The translations under genes were made by a program, and so were the position numbers. A stretch of 64,000 nt of DNA from Saccharopolyspora rhizosphaerae (GTDB lineage: Bacteria; Actinomycetota; Actinomycetes; Mycobacteriales; Pseudonocardiaceae). The notes under the pieces were generated by a model. The model did no database searches, was not told the DNA's origin, and worked only from the letters and a program-made list of their open reading frames with translations. The stretch covers positions 1-64,000 of the forward strand of contig NZ_RSAA01000007.1 of NCBI RefSeq assembly GCF_003931915.1, written 5' to 3'. The stretch's first letter is position 1, and every line of letters starts with the position of its first letter. Positions 53,234 to 61,880 of the stretch are shown here, in pieces.

Positions 53234-53247
53234 GGTAAGCGCTTTCC
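53234..53247. promoter_or_regulatory. LacI-type operator
   Basis: GGTAAGCGCTTTCC has the AAGCGCTT core and CG centre typical of LacI/GalR family sites. It lies 22 bases before the Gfo/Idh ATG and immediately downstream of the LacI gene. Confidence 0.78.
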
Positions 53248-53268
53248 TTCTTCCGGAGGAGGTTCGGC

Positions 53269-54417
53269 ATGGCCGAACGGCGGCTGGGTGTCGTCATGAA
53301 CGGCGTCACCGGGCGGATGGGCTTCCGGCAGCACCTGGTCCGCTCGGTGCTCGCCATCCGGGAGCAGGGCGGGGTGGCGCTCTCCGACGGCATCCGGGTG
53401 GTGCCCGACCCGGTCCTGGTGGGCCGCGACGAGCACAAGCTCCGCGCGATCGCCGCGGCCCACGACCTCGACCGCTGGAGCACCGACCTCGACGCCGCGC
53501 TGGCCGGCCCGGACGAGTTGTACTTCGACGCGCAGCTGACGTCGGTGCGCGAGTCCGCCATCACCCGCGCGCTGGCCGCCGGCAAGCACGTCTACACCGA
53601 AAAACCGCTCGCCCACGACCTCGAGGGCGCGCTGCGGCTGGTCCGGCTCGCTCACGAGGCCGGCGTGAGGACCGGTGTGGTGCACGACAAGCTGTACCTG
53701 CCGGGCTTGCTGAAATTGCGCCGGCTGGTGGAGTCGGGTTTCTTCGGGCGCGTCCTGTCGGTGCGCGGGGAGTTCGGCTACTGGGTGTTCGAGGGCGACC
53801 TCCAACCCGGACAGCGACCGAGCTGGAACTACCGCACCGAGGACGGCGGCGGCATCGTCAGGGACATGTTCCCGCACTGGAACTACGTGCTGGAGAACCT
53901 CTTCGGCCGGGTCGAGGCCGTCACGACCAAGGCCATCACGCACGTTCCCGAGCGTCGGGACGAGCGCGGCGAGCCCTACGCGGCGACGGCCGACGACGCC
54001 GCCTACGGCATCTTCGAGCTGTCCGGTGGGATCGTGGCGCAGATCAACTCGTCCTGGACCACACGGGTGCACCGCGACGAGCTCGTCGAGTTCCACGTCG
54101 ACGGCACCCACGGCAGCGCAGTGGCCGGACTGCACCGCTGCGTCGCGCAGCACCGGGTGCACACCCCCAAGCCGGTGTGGAACCCGGACCTGGTGGACGC
54201 CACGCCGTTCCGCGACCAGTGGTCACCGGTGCCCGACAACCGGGAGTTCGAGAACGGTTTCAAGGCGCAGTGGGAACAGTTCCTGCGCCACCTGTGCGAC
54301 GACGGCGACCACCCCTACGACTTCCTCGCCGGCGCGCGGGGCGTGCGGCTGGCCGAAGCGGGCCTGGAATCCTCGCGCGAGGGCCGGCGCGTCGAGATCA
54401 GCGAGGTGAGGCCGTGA
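53269..54417 (+). CDS. Gfo/Idh/MocA-family oxidoreductase
   Basis: A 382-aa NAD(P)-dependent sugar or polyol dehydrogenase with the N-terminal GVTGRMG cofactor loop and the GKHVYTEKP motif (104-112) with its catalytic Lys. It probably oxidises a hexose, inositol or sugar-acid substrate. It overlaps the DUF993 gene by four bases (GTGA) and follows a LacI operator. Confidence 0.9.
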   Translation: MAERRLGVVMNGVTGRMGFRQHLVRSVLAIREQGGVALSDGIRVVPDPVLVGRDEHKLRAIAAAHDLDRWSTDLDAALAGPDELYFDAQLTSVRESAITRALAAGKHVYTEKPLAHDLEGALRLVRLAHEAGVRTGVVHDKLYLPGLLKLRRLVESGFFGRVLSVRGEFGYWVFEGDLQPGQRPSWNYRTEDGGGIVRDMFPHWNYVLENLFGRVEAVTTKAITHVPERRDERGEPYAATADDAAYGIFELSGGIVAQINSSWTTRVHRDELVEFHVDGTHGSAVAGLHRCVAQHRVHTPKPVWNPDLVDATPFRDQWSPVPDNREFENGFKAQWEQFLRHLCDDGDHPYDFLAGARGVRLAEAGLESSREGRRVEISEVRP

Positions 54418-55565
54418 TCCTCCTCCCCCAGGCCGACGGGCGCGTGGTCGAGCACAGCACGGGTCCACCGCGCGAGTGGCCGGAACCCGTGCGGCCGTTG
54501 CGGTCCCGTGCGGTGTTCGCCGCGGCGCACGTGGTGCCGCGCGTGCTCGGCGAGAACGTGCCGGGCGCGCCAGCGGACCTCGACTGGGACACCACGCTGG
54601 CCGTCCGGCACCGGATCTGGTCCTCCGGGCTCGGCGTCGCGGAGGCGGTCGACACCGCGCAGCGCGGGATGGGCCTCGGCTGGCCCGAGGCCGCCGAACT
54701 GGTGCGGCGCTCGTCGGCCGAGGCCCGCTCGGTGTGTGGTGCGATCGCGGCGGGCGCGGGAACGGACCACCTCACCGGGACACCGACGTTGCCGCGGGTG
54801 CTCGACGCCTACCGCGAGCAGGTGGAGGTCGTGGCCGGTGCCGGAGCGCGCGTGATCCTGATGGCCTCGCGGGCGTTGGCAGCGGTGGCCCGCTCCGCCG
54901 AGGACTACGCCTCGGTGTACGGGACGCTGCTGGAGGAGGCCGACGAGCCGGTCGTCCTGCACTGGCTCGGCCCGATGTTCGACCCGGCGCTGCGCGGCTA
55001 CTGGGGCAGCGAGGACGTCTCCACGGCGACGGAGACGTTCCTGGAGGTCATCCGCTCCCGGCCGGAGAAGGTCGACGGGGTGAAGGTCTCGCTGCTCGAC
55101 GCCGAGCGCGAAGTCGCGCTGCGGCGGGTACTCCCCACAGGCGTTCGCCTCTACACCGGCGACGACTTCCACTACCCGGAGCTCATCGTCGGTTCGGGAG
55201 GGGACTTCTCGGACGCGCTGCTGGGGATCTTCGCCGCCGTCCACCCGGCGGCATCGGCAGCGGTCCAGGCACTGGACCGGGACGACCCGCTCACCGCCAA
55301 GTCCATCTTGGACAGCACGGAGCCGTTGGGTCGACACCTCTTCGAGCAGCCGACCTTCCACTACAAGACCGGCATCGCGTTCCTGTCGTGGCTCAACGGG
55401 CACCAGCCGGGCTTCTCGATGGTGGGCGGCCTGCACGCGGGCCGCTCCGTGCCGCACCTGGCTGAGGTGTTCCGGCTGGCCGACCGGGCGGGACTGCTGG
55501 TCGACCCGGACGCGGCCGAGGAGCGGATGCGCGCTTTCCTCGCGGTGAACGGAGTGCAGCGGTGA
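54414..55565 (+). CDS. DUF993 family protein (aldolase-like)
   Basis: A 383-aa protein of the DUF993 family, predicted to share the (beta/alpha)8 dihydrodipicolinate synthase/aldolase fold. Segments such as VDGVKVSLLDAEREVALRRVLP (with a likely Schiff-base-region Lys) and LYTGDDFHYPELIVG match family pattern. It is regularly found between Gfo/Idh and TIM-barrel isomerase genes. It probably splits a keto-sugar intermediate. GTG start at 54414; its stop overlaps the next GTG. Confidence 0.85.
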   Translation: MILLPQADGRVVEHSTGPPREWPEPVRPLRSRAVFAAAHVVPRVLGENVPGAPADLDWDTTLAVRHRIWSSGLGVAEAVDTAQRGMGLGWPEAAELVRRSSAEARSVCGAIAAGAGTDHLTGTPTLPRVLDAYREQVEVVAGAGARVILMASRALAAVARSAEDYASVYGTLLEEADEPVVLHWLGPMFDPALRGYWGSEDVSTATETFLEVIRSRPEKVDGVKVSLLDAEREVALRRVLPTGVRLYTGDDFHYPELIVGSGGDFSDALLGIFAAVHPAASAAVQALDRDDPLTAKSILDSTEPLGRHLFEQPTFHYKTGIAFLSWLNGHQPGFSMVGGLHAGRSVPHLAEVFRLADRAGLLVDPDAAEERMRAFLAVNGVQR

Positions 55566-56407
55566 ACGACCTGGGGCGGCTGTCGCTGAACATCGCGACG
55601 ACGAAGAGGTGGACCTTGCGCGAGGCCGTCGACGGCGCCGTCCGCGCCGGGTTGCCCGCGGTCGGGTTGTGGCGCGACCGCGTCGCCGAGGAGGGGCTGG
55701 CCGAGTCGGCCGCGCTCCTCCGCGAGGCGGGCCTGCGGGTGTCGAGCCTGTGCCGGGGCGGCTTCCTCACCGCAGCCGGTGAGGCCGGTGTGCGCACAGC
55801 CCTGGAGGACAACTGCGCGGCCATCGTGGAGGCGTCGACGCTCGGCACGGACGCGGTGGTCCTGGTGGTGGGCGGCCTGCCGGAAGGTGATCGGGACCTG
55901 GCGGGTGCCCGCGAACGCGTCGCCGAGCGGATCGCGGACCTGGCACCGTTCGCCCGCGAGCACGGTGTCCGGCTCGCGCTGGAGCCGCTGCACCCGATGT
56001 ACTGCGCCGATCGCGCCGTCATCTCGACCCTGGGACAGGCCCTGGACCTGGCGGCCCCGCACCCGCCGGCAGAGGTGGCGGTGGTGGTCGACACCTTCCA
56101 CGTGTTCTGGGACCCGGCCTTGGCGGAGAACATCGCCCGCGCAGGCCGGGAGGACCGCATCGCCTCCTACCAGGTGTGCGACTTCGCCCTGCCGATCGCG
56201 CAGGACGCCCTGCTGTCACGGGGGATGATGGGCGACGGCGTCATCGACTTCGCCGCCACCACCCGCATGATCGCCGCCGCGGGCTACACCGGGGACGTCG
56301 AGGTGGAGATCTTCAGCGCCGACATCTGGAACACCCCCGGCGACCAGGTCATCGCCACGATGATCTCCCGCTACCGGGACCTGGTCCTCCCCCACCTCAC
56401 CGGGTGA
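55562..56407 (+). CDS. Sugar phosphate isomerase/epimerase
   Basis: A 281-aa xylose-isomerase-like TIM barrel. Metal-binding residues are visible in LALEPLHPM, VVDTFHVFWDP and YTGDVEVEIFS. It probably isomerises or epimerises the keto-sugar made by the Gfo/Idh enzyme. It completes the coupled set Gfo/Idh-DUF993-isomerase under LacI control. Confidence 0.9.
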   Translation: MNDLGRLSLNIATTKRWTLREAVDGAVRAGLPAVGLWRDRVAEEGLAESAALLREAGLRVSSLCRGGFLTAAGEAGVRTALEDNCAAIVEASTLGTDAVVLVVGGLPEGDRDLAGARERVAERIADLAPFAREHGVRLALEPLHPMYCADRAVISTLGQALDLAAPHPPAEVAVVVDTFHVFWDPALAENIARAGREDRIASYQVCDFALPIAQDALLSRGMMGDGVIDFAATTRMIAAAGYTGDVEVEIFSADIWNTPGDQVIATMISRYRDLVLPHLTG

Positions 56408-56418
56408 GGCGAGCAGGG

Positions 56419-56831
56419 CTACCCGAGCCCGAGGAGCCCGGGCTCCTGGGCGCGCTTCCGCCACTGCTCGGCGGGATCGTGCACGAGGCGCCGGGTGGCG
56501 AGGTCGAGGAGGCCGCTGGGGTGGGTCACCTCGGCGGCGATCTCACCGTCGGCTCGCCGCAGGAGCTGCTCGACGCGGTAGGTCTTGCCCGCACCGCACC
56601 CCACCGGAACGCGCAGGTCACGTCGACGTCGTCGCCGCCACGCAACTCGTCGTGGTAGCGCAGGTTGGTCTCCAGGTTCACCGGGCCGATGCCGTCGGCC
56701 AACATATCGTCGACGTCGACACCGGCCGCCTGCAGGCACTCGAACCGCGCGTGGTCGGAGCACTGGACGTAGACCGCACCGTTCACGTGGCGTTGCGGGT
56801 CGAGCTCGTAGACGCGCACCGTCATCCGCAC
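56419..56831 (-). pseudogene. Frameshifted acyl-CoA thioesterase (4HBT hotdog)
   Basis: The N-terminal half in one frame (MTVRVYELDPQRHVNGAVYVQ at 56825, then FECLQAAGVDVDDML) is a 4HBT thioesterase. The C-terminal half (GKTYRVEQLLRRADGEIAA ... WRKRAQEPGLL) continues in another frame. At 56591-56600 the sequence GCACC is present twice in a row. Removing one copy joins the halves as WGAGKTYRVEQ. A 5-bp slippage has therefore broken a complete gene of about 135 aa. A recent mutation, phase variation or a sequencing error are all possible. Confidence 0.82.
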
Positions 56832-57029
56832 GGGGAACGGCTCAGCGTCCCTGACGCCCTCCTCGGGGAAGTTCGGAGGGCGCGGGTGCGCACCGCACCG
56901 GTGTGGGGGAACTCCGACGTAGCGAAGTGTCCACGCGGAGGACCGTCCCCGAGGCCGTTCAGCCGCGTCGGTTCTCGACGAGCGCAGGCGCTCGGGCCTG
57001 GCCACGCGCTGGACGACCCGATAGCCTAC

Positions 57030-57043
57030 CAAGCACTTGCTTG
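57030..57043. promoter_or_regulatory. TetR-type operator before the SDR gene
   Basis: CAAGCACTTGCTTG is a perfect 6-bp-arm dyad. Such sites (CAAGCAnnTGCTTG) precede many acyl-CoA and lipid genes in actinobacteria and are usually bound by TetR repressors. It lies 28-41 bases before the SDR GTG. Confidence 0.5.
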
Positions 57044-57070
57044 ATGAAGCCGTGGGGTGAGGAGGCGGGC

Positions 57071-57889
57071 GTGGCGACGTTGCCGATGTTCCGGTTGGAC
57101 GGCCGGGTGGCGTTGGTGTCCGGAGCGGGCCGCGGGATCGGTGCCGCCACGGCGTTGGCGCTGGCGGAGGCCGGGGCGGACGTGGCGGTGCTGTCGCGGA
57201 CGCCCGAGCAGGTCGAATCCGTGGCCGAGCAGGCCCGCGGGATGGGGCGTCGGGCCGTGGCGGTCCCGACCGACGCCGGGAACGCCGACGCCGTCGCGCG
57301 GGCGGTGTCCCGCGTGGCCGAGGAGCTGGGGCGCATCGACGTCGTGGTGAGCGTGACCGGTGGGTCGAGGCCCCGGCCGTTCGCCGACACCCACGACGAG
57401 GCCTTGCGGAAGTCCTTCGAGAACAACGTCGTGCACGGCGTGCGGTTGGTGCGCGAGGCCGTACCGCACCTGGTCGAGTCCGACGCGGCGAGCGTCGTGA
57501 TGGTCTCCAGCAGCACCGGGCACCTGGCCGGGCGCGGGTACCTCGCCTACGGCGCCGCCAAGGCGTCGCTGGACCACGCGGTCCGGATGATGGCAGCCGA
57601 CCTCAACCCGCGGATCCGGGTCAACGCGGTGGCGCCGGGCGCGATCCTCACCGAAGCCTTGGAGGTCGTCGCCGCGGACCCGACGATGAAGGCGACCTTG
57701 GAGGACCACACGCCGCTGCGCCGCCTCGGCGTCCCCGAGGACATCGCCGCGGCGATCCTCTACCTGGCCTCCCCCGCCTCCTCCTACGTCACCGGCCAGG
57801 TGCTGGCGGTCGACGGCGGCCTCGTCACGCCGAACATGCCGTTGCCGATCCCCGACGTCGTGCCCGGGAGCAGCCCTCCCCAGCACTGA
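57071..57889 (+). CDS. Short-chain dehydrogenase/reductase
   Basis: A 272-aa classical SDR with SGAGRGIG cofactor loop, the catalytic Ser in VSSSTG and YGAAK. The C-terminal PASSYVTGQVLAVDGG is the family signature. GTG at 57071 has GGAGG eight bases upstream; an in-frame ATG at 57044 lies upstream of the ribosome site. It is next to the broken thioesterase on the opposite strand and probably belongs to a lipid or polyketide-like pathway regulated by TetR. Confidence 0.88.
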   Translation: MATLPMFRLDGRVALVSGAGRGIGAATALALAEAGADVAVLSRTPEQVESVAEQARGMGRRAVAVPTDAGNADAVARAVSRVAEELGRIDVVVSVTGGSRPRPFADTHDEALRKSFENNVVHGVRLVREAVPHLVESDAASVVMVSSSTGHLAGRGYLAYGAAKASLDHAVRMMAADLNPRIRVNAVAPGAILTEALEVVAADPTMKATLEDHTPLRRLGVPEDIAAAILYLASPASSYVTGQVLAVDGGLVTPNMPLPIPDVVPGSSPPQH

Positions 57890-58292
57890 CAGGCTCCCAG
57901 CGGCATCACCTCCAGCGTGGAGGGCCGCGAGGTCGCCGCGACCGAGACGACCGTCTGCGAACGAGAAGTGCGCTCCGGTGTCCCGCACCTGACCTTCACC
58001 TTCGGTTGCACCCACCACAGCTGGACGCTCAAGGCCGTCCTGGTGGGCGCGTTCCTCGTCCGCCTGCTGCGCCAGGTGCGGCGCGGCGGTTCACGGCCAC
58101 TGCGTCACGGCCAAGCAGAGCCCCGGTCAGCGGCCGGTGATCGAGAACTGCACCGCCGGGTACGGCCAGCGCGCCATCGACGCCTTCCCACGCTCGGACG
58201 TGACGAGGCCGTGGCGGGTGAAGAGGGACCACTGCCACGACATCCTGGCGCTGCGTGAAGATCAACGAGCGCCACCTCCGGTTCGGCCGGAG
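57890..58292. other. Possible decayed gene
   Basis: About 400 bases between convergent genes. Plus-strand frames contain normal-looking peptides such as VPHLTFTFGCTHHSWTLKAVLVG and, in another frame, QRPVIENCTAGYGQRAIDAF. None is a full gene, and no domain is recognised. It may be a relic with frameshifts. Confidence 0.3.
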
Positions 58293-59228
58293 TCACTCGC
58301 AGGCCACACCGTCTCCGTCACTGTCCATCTCGGACGAATACCCGGTGTCGCCGCGGCGCAGCGGTGCGACTCCCGCGGCCCGGGCGTCCGCGCACGTGGC
58401 GTAGTGGGCGGGCAGCACGACCCCGGCCGCGGTCGGCGACGCGGCCTGGGCGGCGGGACGGCAGCGCTCGCCCCACATCCCGGTGCCGGCGGACTTCGCG
58501 GTGGCTTCGGCCTGGGTGAGTTCGGCGGTCAGCCCCTCGGCCAGGAACGCGTGCGGGTAGAGCCGGGCGACACCCCGCTGCAGCGCCAGCGACGAGTACT
58601 CGACGCCGTCGGGCAAGCGGAGCGAGACCTCGGGTTCCGCGCTGCGGCCGCTGCTCCAACCGACGCCGGAGGTGACCGTCACCGCCGCACCGCGCAGCGT
58701 GCGTTCGGCGAACGCCCGGGCCTCCCCGACCCAGCACTCCCCCGCCGCCGGGGCCCGCACGCCCGCGACGCGGACGACCCGCGGTGCCCCGCCCGGCACC
58801 GCGATCAGCACCCGGTCGTCGTCGAGGACCTGCTGCACCACCGCTCGCTCCTGCGGTGGAGGTGGGGCGATCAGCGGTTTCGGCGCGGGCATCGAGGGCG
58901 GCGGGGAGTTCGGCTCCCGCAGCACCTGCGGCCCGGCTGGTTGCGCCCGCTGCGCGGGCCCGCCCCCGAGCGAGCCGACCACCAGCAGTCCGACGACGGC
59001 GCAGAGCGCGCACGCTCCCGCGATCAGCGGAGCCCGTTTCGACGCGTCCTGCCGGGACCAGTAGGCGCCGACGGCGAGCCAGAGCGTCAACGGCCAGACC
59101 AACGCCGCGACCAGCCCGGCCATGGCCCAGGGCCACGCGCGTCCCCGCCTCGCTCGTTGCCGCCACAGCAGCACGCTCATGACCACCGTCGCCACCGCAC
59201 CGACCAGGTGGACGATCCCGAAGACCAT
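58293..59228 (-). CDS. Membrane protein with SNase-like and Excalibur domains
   Basis: A 311-aa protein with three to four N-terminal hydrophobic segments, a Pro-rich linker (about 90-130), a thermonuclease-like (SNase fold) region (DDDRVLIAVPGG ... GVRAPAAGECWVGEARAFAERTL) and a C-terminal Excalibur Ca-binding motif ending EMDSDGDGVACE. The catalytic Arg/Glu/Arg of true nucleases is not evident, so it may bind rather than cut DNA. It probably displays its C-terminus outside the cell. ATG at 59228 has a GAGGAG site. Confidence 0.78.
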   Translation of the reverse strand: MVFGIVHLVGAVATVVMSVLLWRQRARRGRAWPWAMAGLVAALVWPLTLWLAVGAYWSRQDASKRAPLIAGACALCAVVGLLVVGSLGGGPAQRAQPAGPQVLREPNSPPPSMPAPKPLIAPPPPQERAVVQQVLDDDRVLIAVPGGAPRVVRVAGVRAPAAGECWVGEARAFAERTLRGAAVTVTSGVGWSSGRSAEPEVSLRLPDGVEYSSLALQRGVARLYPHAFLAEGLTAELTQAEATAKSAGTGMWGERCRPAAQAASPTAAGVVLPAHYATCADARAAGVAPLRRGDTGYSSEMDSDGDGVACE

Positions 59229-59363
59229 CGAACTCCTCACCGCGCTCGCGTTCGGAGCCCGATGATCGCTCACTCGATCGAGCGGTTTCCGCCCTTTCGA
59301 CCCCAACACCACCCCACCGGACCAACCCCCGATCGCCACAACCGGTTCCCCCACCGAGGAACG

Positions 59364-59385
59364 GACATTTCGCGCGCAATGTCCT
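59364..59385. repeat. GGACATT/AATGTCC palindrome
   Basis: A 22-base imperfect palindrome with 7-bp perfect arms and a CGCGCG-rich centre. It resembles the 36-bp palindrome at 10265-10300, whose inner part is GACATTTCGCGCGAAATGTC. Confidence 0.7.
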
Positions 59386-59518
59386 TACCCCCGCGAAGGT
59401 TCTCCCGCCCGCAGACTCGCCCGAACACGCCCTGCGGAGCGACGACGGCTTGCGGAGCGGCGTCTGTGGACACCTCAGCGCCCTGCGGACAGGCACGATG
59501 ACCGTTCGGGTGACCTTG

Positions 59519-59578
59519 TCGAACTTCGCGCGAAGTTTGATGGCTGGCTGCCGGTCTCGAACTTCGCGCGAAGTTCGA
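59519..59578. repeat. Two TTCGCGCGAA palindromes in tandem
   Basis: GAACTTCGCGCGAAGTTC at 59559-59576 is perfect, and perfect for two more bases on each side. A copy 38 bases upstream (59519-59540) differs at one base. They belong to the family at 10.3, 20.8-21.3 and 63.2-63.5 kb. Confidence 0.85.
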
Positions 59579-59770
59579 CGGGTGGTTGTGGGGTGGGCCT
59601 CGCGCGGCATCGCGGAGTCCGCTCCAGCTGCCTCCCCCAGCCGTGACCTTGAACGAGCTGGGTGTGTCGTCGAGCCGGGACCGGGGTGGCTGAGCTTGAG
59701 AGGGGCGGGACGCGGGCGGCTGGGGCGAGAAGTCGTCGGTCGGGGTGCGTGGGAGACTGGGCGTGGTAGG

Positions 59771-59788
59771 CATTACCAACGGGTAATG
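59771..59788. promoter_or_regulatory. Operator-like dyad
   Basis: CATTACC and GGTAATG arms flank AACG. It lies 44 bases before the gene at 59832. It resembles the TTAC...GTAA site at 14007-14020, so one TetR-type regulator may bind both. Confidence 0.45.
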
Positions 59789-59831
59789 GCACAGCCGTCG
59801 TTGCACACACGGCCGCGAGGGGGCGGTGCAC

Positions 59832-60230
59832 GTGAGCGTTCCTGGGCTCGACGCCCTGCTCCAGCAGATGCGGCGCGACGGCTGGGAGTCCTACGTCTTC
59901 GGCCCGCGCGACGCGCCGCACGCCGTCAGCGTGGTCCACCGGTGGACGACCTGCGCGGACGTCCTCGTGCTGCGCGCGGAGGACGACGCGACCGCCTACC
60001 GGACGCCGTTGCGGCCGGACGCCGACCTGTTCGCGCCGACCACCGTGTCGTGGCACTACCACGCGACGGCGGAGTGGACGGTCCGCGCGGTCCTGGACCT
60101 GGCGGAGCCCGGTACGCCCGGCTCACCGATGGCGGTGCTGACACCACCGCCGGACTGCGGTGTTCCCGCCGGACTGCGCCGCACCACGACGATCCGGCTG
60201 CACCCGCGCCGCACGCACGCAGCCACCTGA
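59832..60230 (+). CDS. Small protein of unknown function
   Basis: A protein of about 132 aa. It begins VSVPGLDALLQQMRRDGWESYVFGPRDAPHAVSVVHRW and contains a mix of strands ending in TIRLHPRRTHAAT. Composition and codon bias are those of a real gene. No domain is recognised. A start at GTG 59826 is also possible. It is 52 bases before the decarboxylase gene and may be co-transcribed; an operator-like dyad lies upstream. Confidence 0.6.
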   Translation: MSVPGLDALLQQMRRDGWESYVFGPRDAPHAVSVVHRWTTCADVLVLRAEDDATAYRTPLRPDADLFAPTTVSWHYHATAEWTVRAVLDLAEPGTPGSPMAVLTPPPDCGVPAGLRRTTTIRLHPRRTHAAT

Positions 60231-60282
60231 ACGGGTTACGCCCGACGCTGCTGCGGCGTCCCGCTGCGGGCAACCTGGGCTG

Positions 60283-61668
60283 GTGCCGCTGACGCATCCG
60301 GACAACACGCCGCCCCCGCACCGCAGCGAGGTCGCGGTGAACCCGATCTTCGCGCGCGAACCGCTGCACGTGCCGACCTACGACTTCCCGGCCCAGGGCA
60401 CTGATCCCGAGGTCGCCTACCAGGTCGTGCACGACGAACTGATGCTCGACGGCAACGCGCGGCTGAACCTGGCGACCTTCGTGTCCACCTGGATGGAGCC
60501 GCACGCCAACCGGTTGATGGCCGAGTGCTTCGACAAGAACGTCATCGACAAGGACGAGTACCCGCGCACCGCCGCCTTGGAGGACCGGTGCGTGCGGATG
60601 CTCGCCGGGCTGTGGCACGCGCCCGACCCGCACCACGTGGTCGGCTGCTCCACGACCGGGTCCTCGGAGGCGTGCATGCTCGCCGGCCTCGCGCTCAAGC
60701 GGCGCTGGCGGGGCACCGGCACCCCGAACATCGTGCTCGGTGCCGACGTGCAGATCTGCTGGGAGAAGTTCGCGAACTTCTTCGAGGTCGAACCGCGCTA
60801 CGTGCCGATGGAGGGCGACCGGTTCACGCTCTCCGCCGAGGAAGCGCTGCGTCGTGTCGACGAGAACACCATCGGCGTCGTGACCATCATGGGCTCGACC
60901 TTCGACGGCTCCTACGAACCGGTCGCCGAGGTCTGCCACGCGCTCGACGAGCTGGCCGCGCGCGGTGGCCCCGACATCCCGGTCCACGTCGACGGGGCGT
61001 CCGGAGCGCTGATCGCGCCGTTCCTGGACCCGGAGCTGGCGTGGGACTTCCGGCTGCCGCGGGTGGCCTCGATCAACACCTCCGGGCACAAGTACGGGCT
61101 GGTCTACCCCGGCATCGGCTGGGTCGTGTGGCGCTCGCCCGACGCGCTGCCGGACGAGCTGGTGTTCCGGGTGAACTACCTCGGCGGCGAGATGCCGACC
61201 TTCGCGCTGAACTTCTCCCGGCCGGGAGCGCAGGTGGCCGCCCAGTACTTCACCTTCCTGCGGCTGGGGTTCGACGGGTACCGCAGGGTGCAGCAGGAGT
61301 GCCGCGACGTGGCGACTCGGCTGGCGACCGAGATCGCCGAGCTCGGCCCGTTCGAGCTGCTCACCGACGGCAGCCACATCCCGGCCTTCGCGTTCACCTT
61401 GCGCGAGGACGCGGGCAGCTACTCCGTCTTCGACGTCTCCGCCGCTCTGCGAGCCAGCGGCTGGTTGGTCCCGGCCTACTCGTTCCCGGCGAACCGCACG
61501 GACCTGTCGGTGCTGCGGATCGTGGTGCGCAACGGTTTCAGCCACGACCTCGCCGACCTGCTGCTGGACGACCTGCGTCGAGCGTTGCCCCGGCTCGAGG
61601 CCCAGACCGCGCCCGCACGGGGTCGCGAGTCCGCCGGGTTCGCCCATGGCGCCGGTTCCCACCACTGA
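60283..61668 (+). CDS. gadB: Glutamate decarboxylase (PLP-dependent)
   Basis: A 461-aa group II PLP decarboxylase that matches GadB throughout. It has ARLNLATFVSTWMEP near the N-terminus, CSTTGSSEACMLAG cofactor-phosphate loop, HVDGASGALIAPF and the PLP Lys270 in TSGHKYGLVYPG. It converts glutamate to GABA with proton consumption. No glutamate/GABA antiporter gene is in view, so a role in acid resistance is not shown. GABA catabolism is an alternative. GTG start at 60283. Confidence 0.92.
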   Translation: MPLTHPDNTPPPHRSEVAVNPIFAREPLHVPTYDFPAQGTDPEVAYQVVHDELMLDGNARLNLATFVSTWMEPHANRLMAECFDKNVIDKDEYPRTAALEDRCVRMLAGLWHAPDPHHVVGCSTTGSSEACMLAGLALKRRWRGTGTPNIVLGADVQICWEKFANFFEVEPRYVPMEGDRFTLSAEEALRRVDENTIGVVTIMGSTFDGSYEPVAEVCHALDELAARGGPDIPVHVDGASGALIAPFLDPELAWDFRLPRVASINTSGHKYGLVYPGIGWVVWRSPDALPDELVFRVNYLGGEMPTFALNFSRPGAQVAAQYFTFLRLGFDGYRRVQQECRDVATRLATEIAELGPFELLTDGSHIPAFAFTLREDAGSYSVFDVSAALRASGWLVPAYSFPANRTDLSVLRIVVRNGFSHDLADLLLDDLRRALPRLEAQTAPARGRESAGFAHGAGSHH

Positions 61669-61880
61669 CACAGCTGGGCAACGAGCCTTTCGCCGTGCCA
61701 GCCCGAACTCGCACGCAGCGCGGTTCTCGGGCAGGGCAATGAGGCGCCTTCGACCACACGAGCGGACCGTGCGAAAACCTCCCGTACCCCGGGAAGGTCC
61801 AGCACTGGAGTGGTGCGTGCGGTCACGCCAAGTCGATCAGCTGATCGCAGTCCGTTCCCGGCCGACTAACGTGGCCGATC

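Larger units (their letters stand above)
59229..59831. other. Gene-free region with palindromes
   Basis: Six hundred bases without a convincing gene. They hold a GGACATT/AATGTCC dyad with a CGCGCG centre (59364-59385) and two palindromic repeats at 59519-59578. CATTACCAACGGGTAATG (59771-59788) has 7-bp arms and lies 44-61 bases before the small gene at 59832, a likely operator for it. Confidence 0.55.

Noticed and set aside
59926-61671. A 581-codon minus-strand frame
   Set aside because: Antisense to the glutamate decarboxylase gene, whose PLP motifs are intact on the plus strand.
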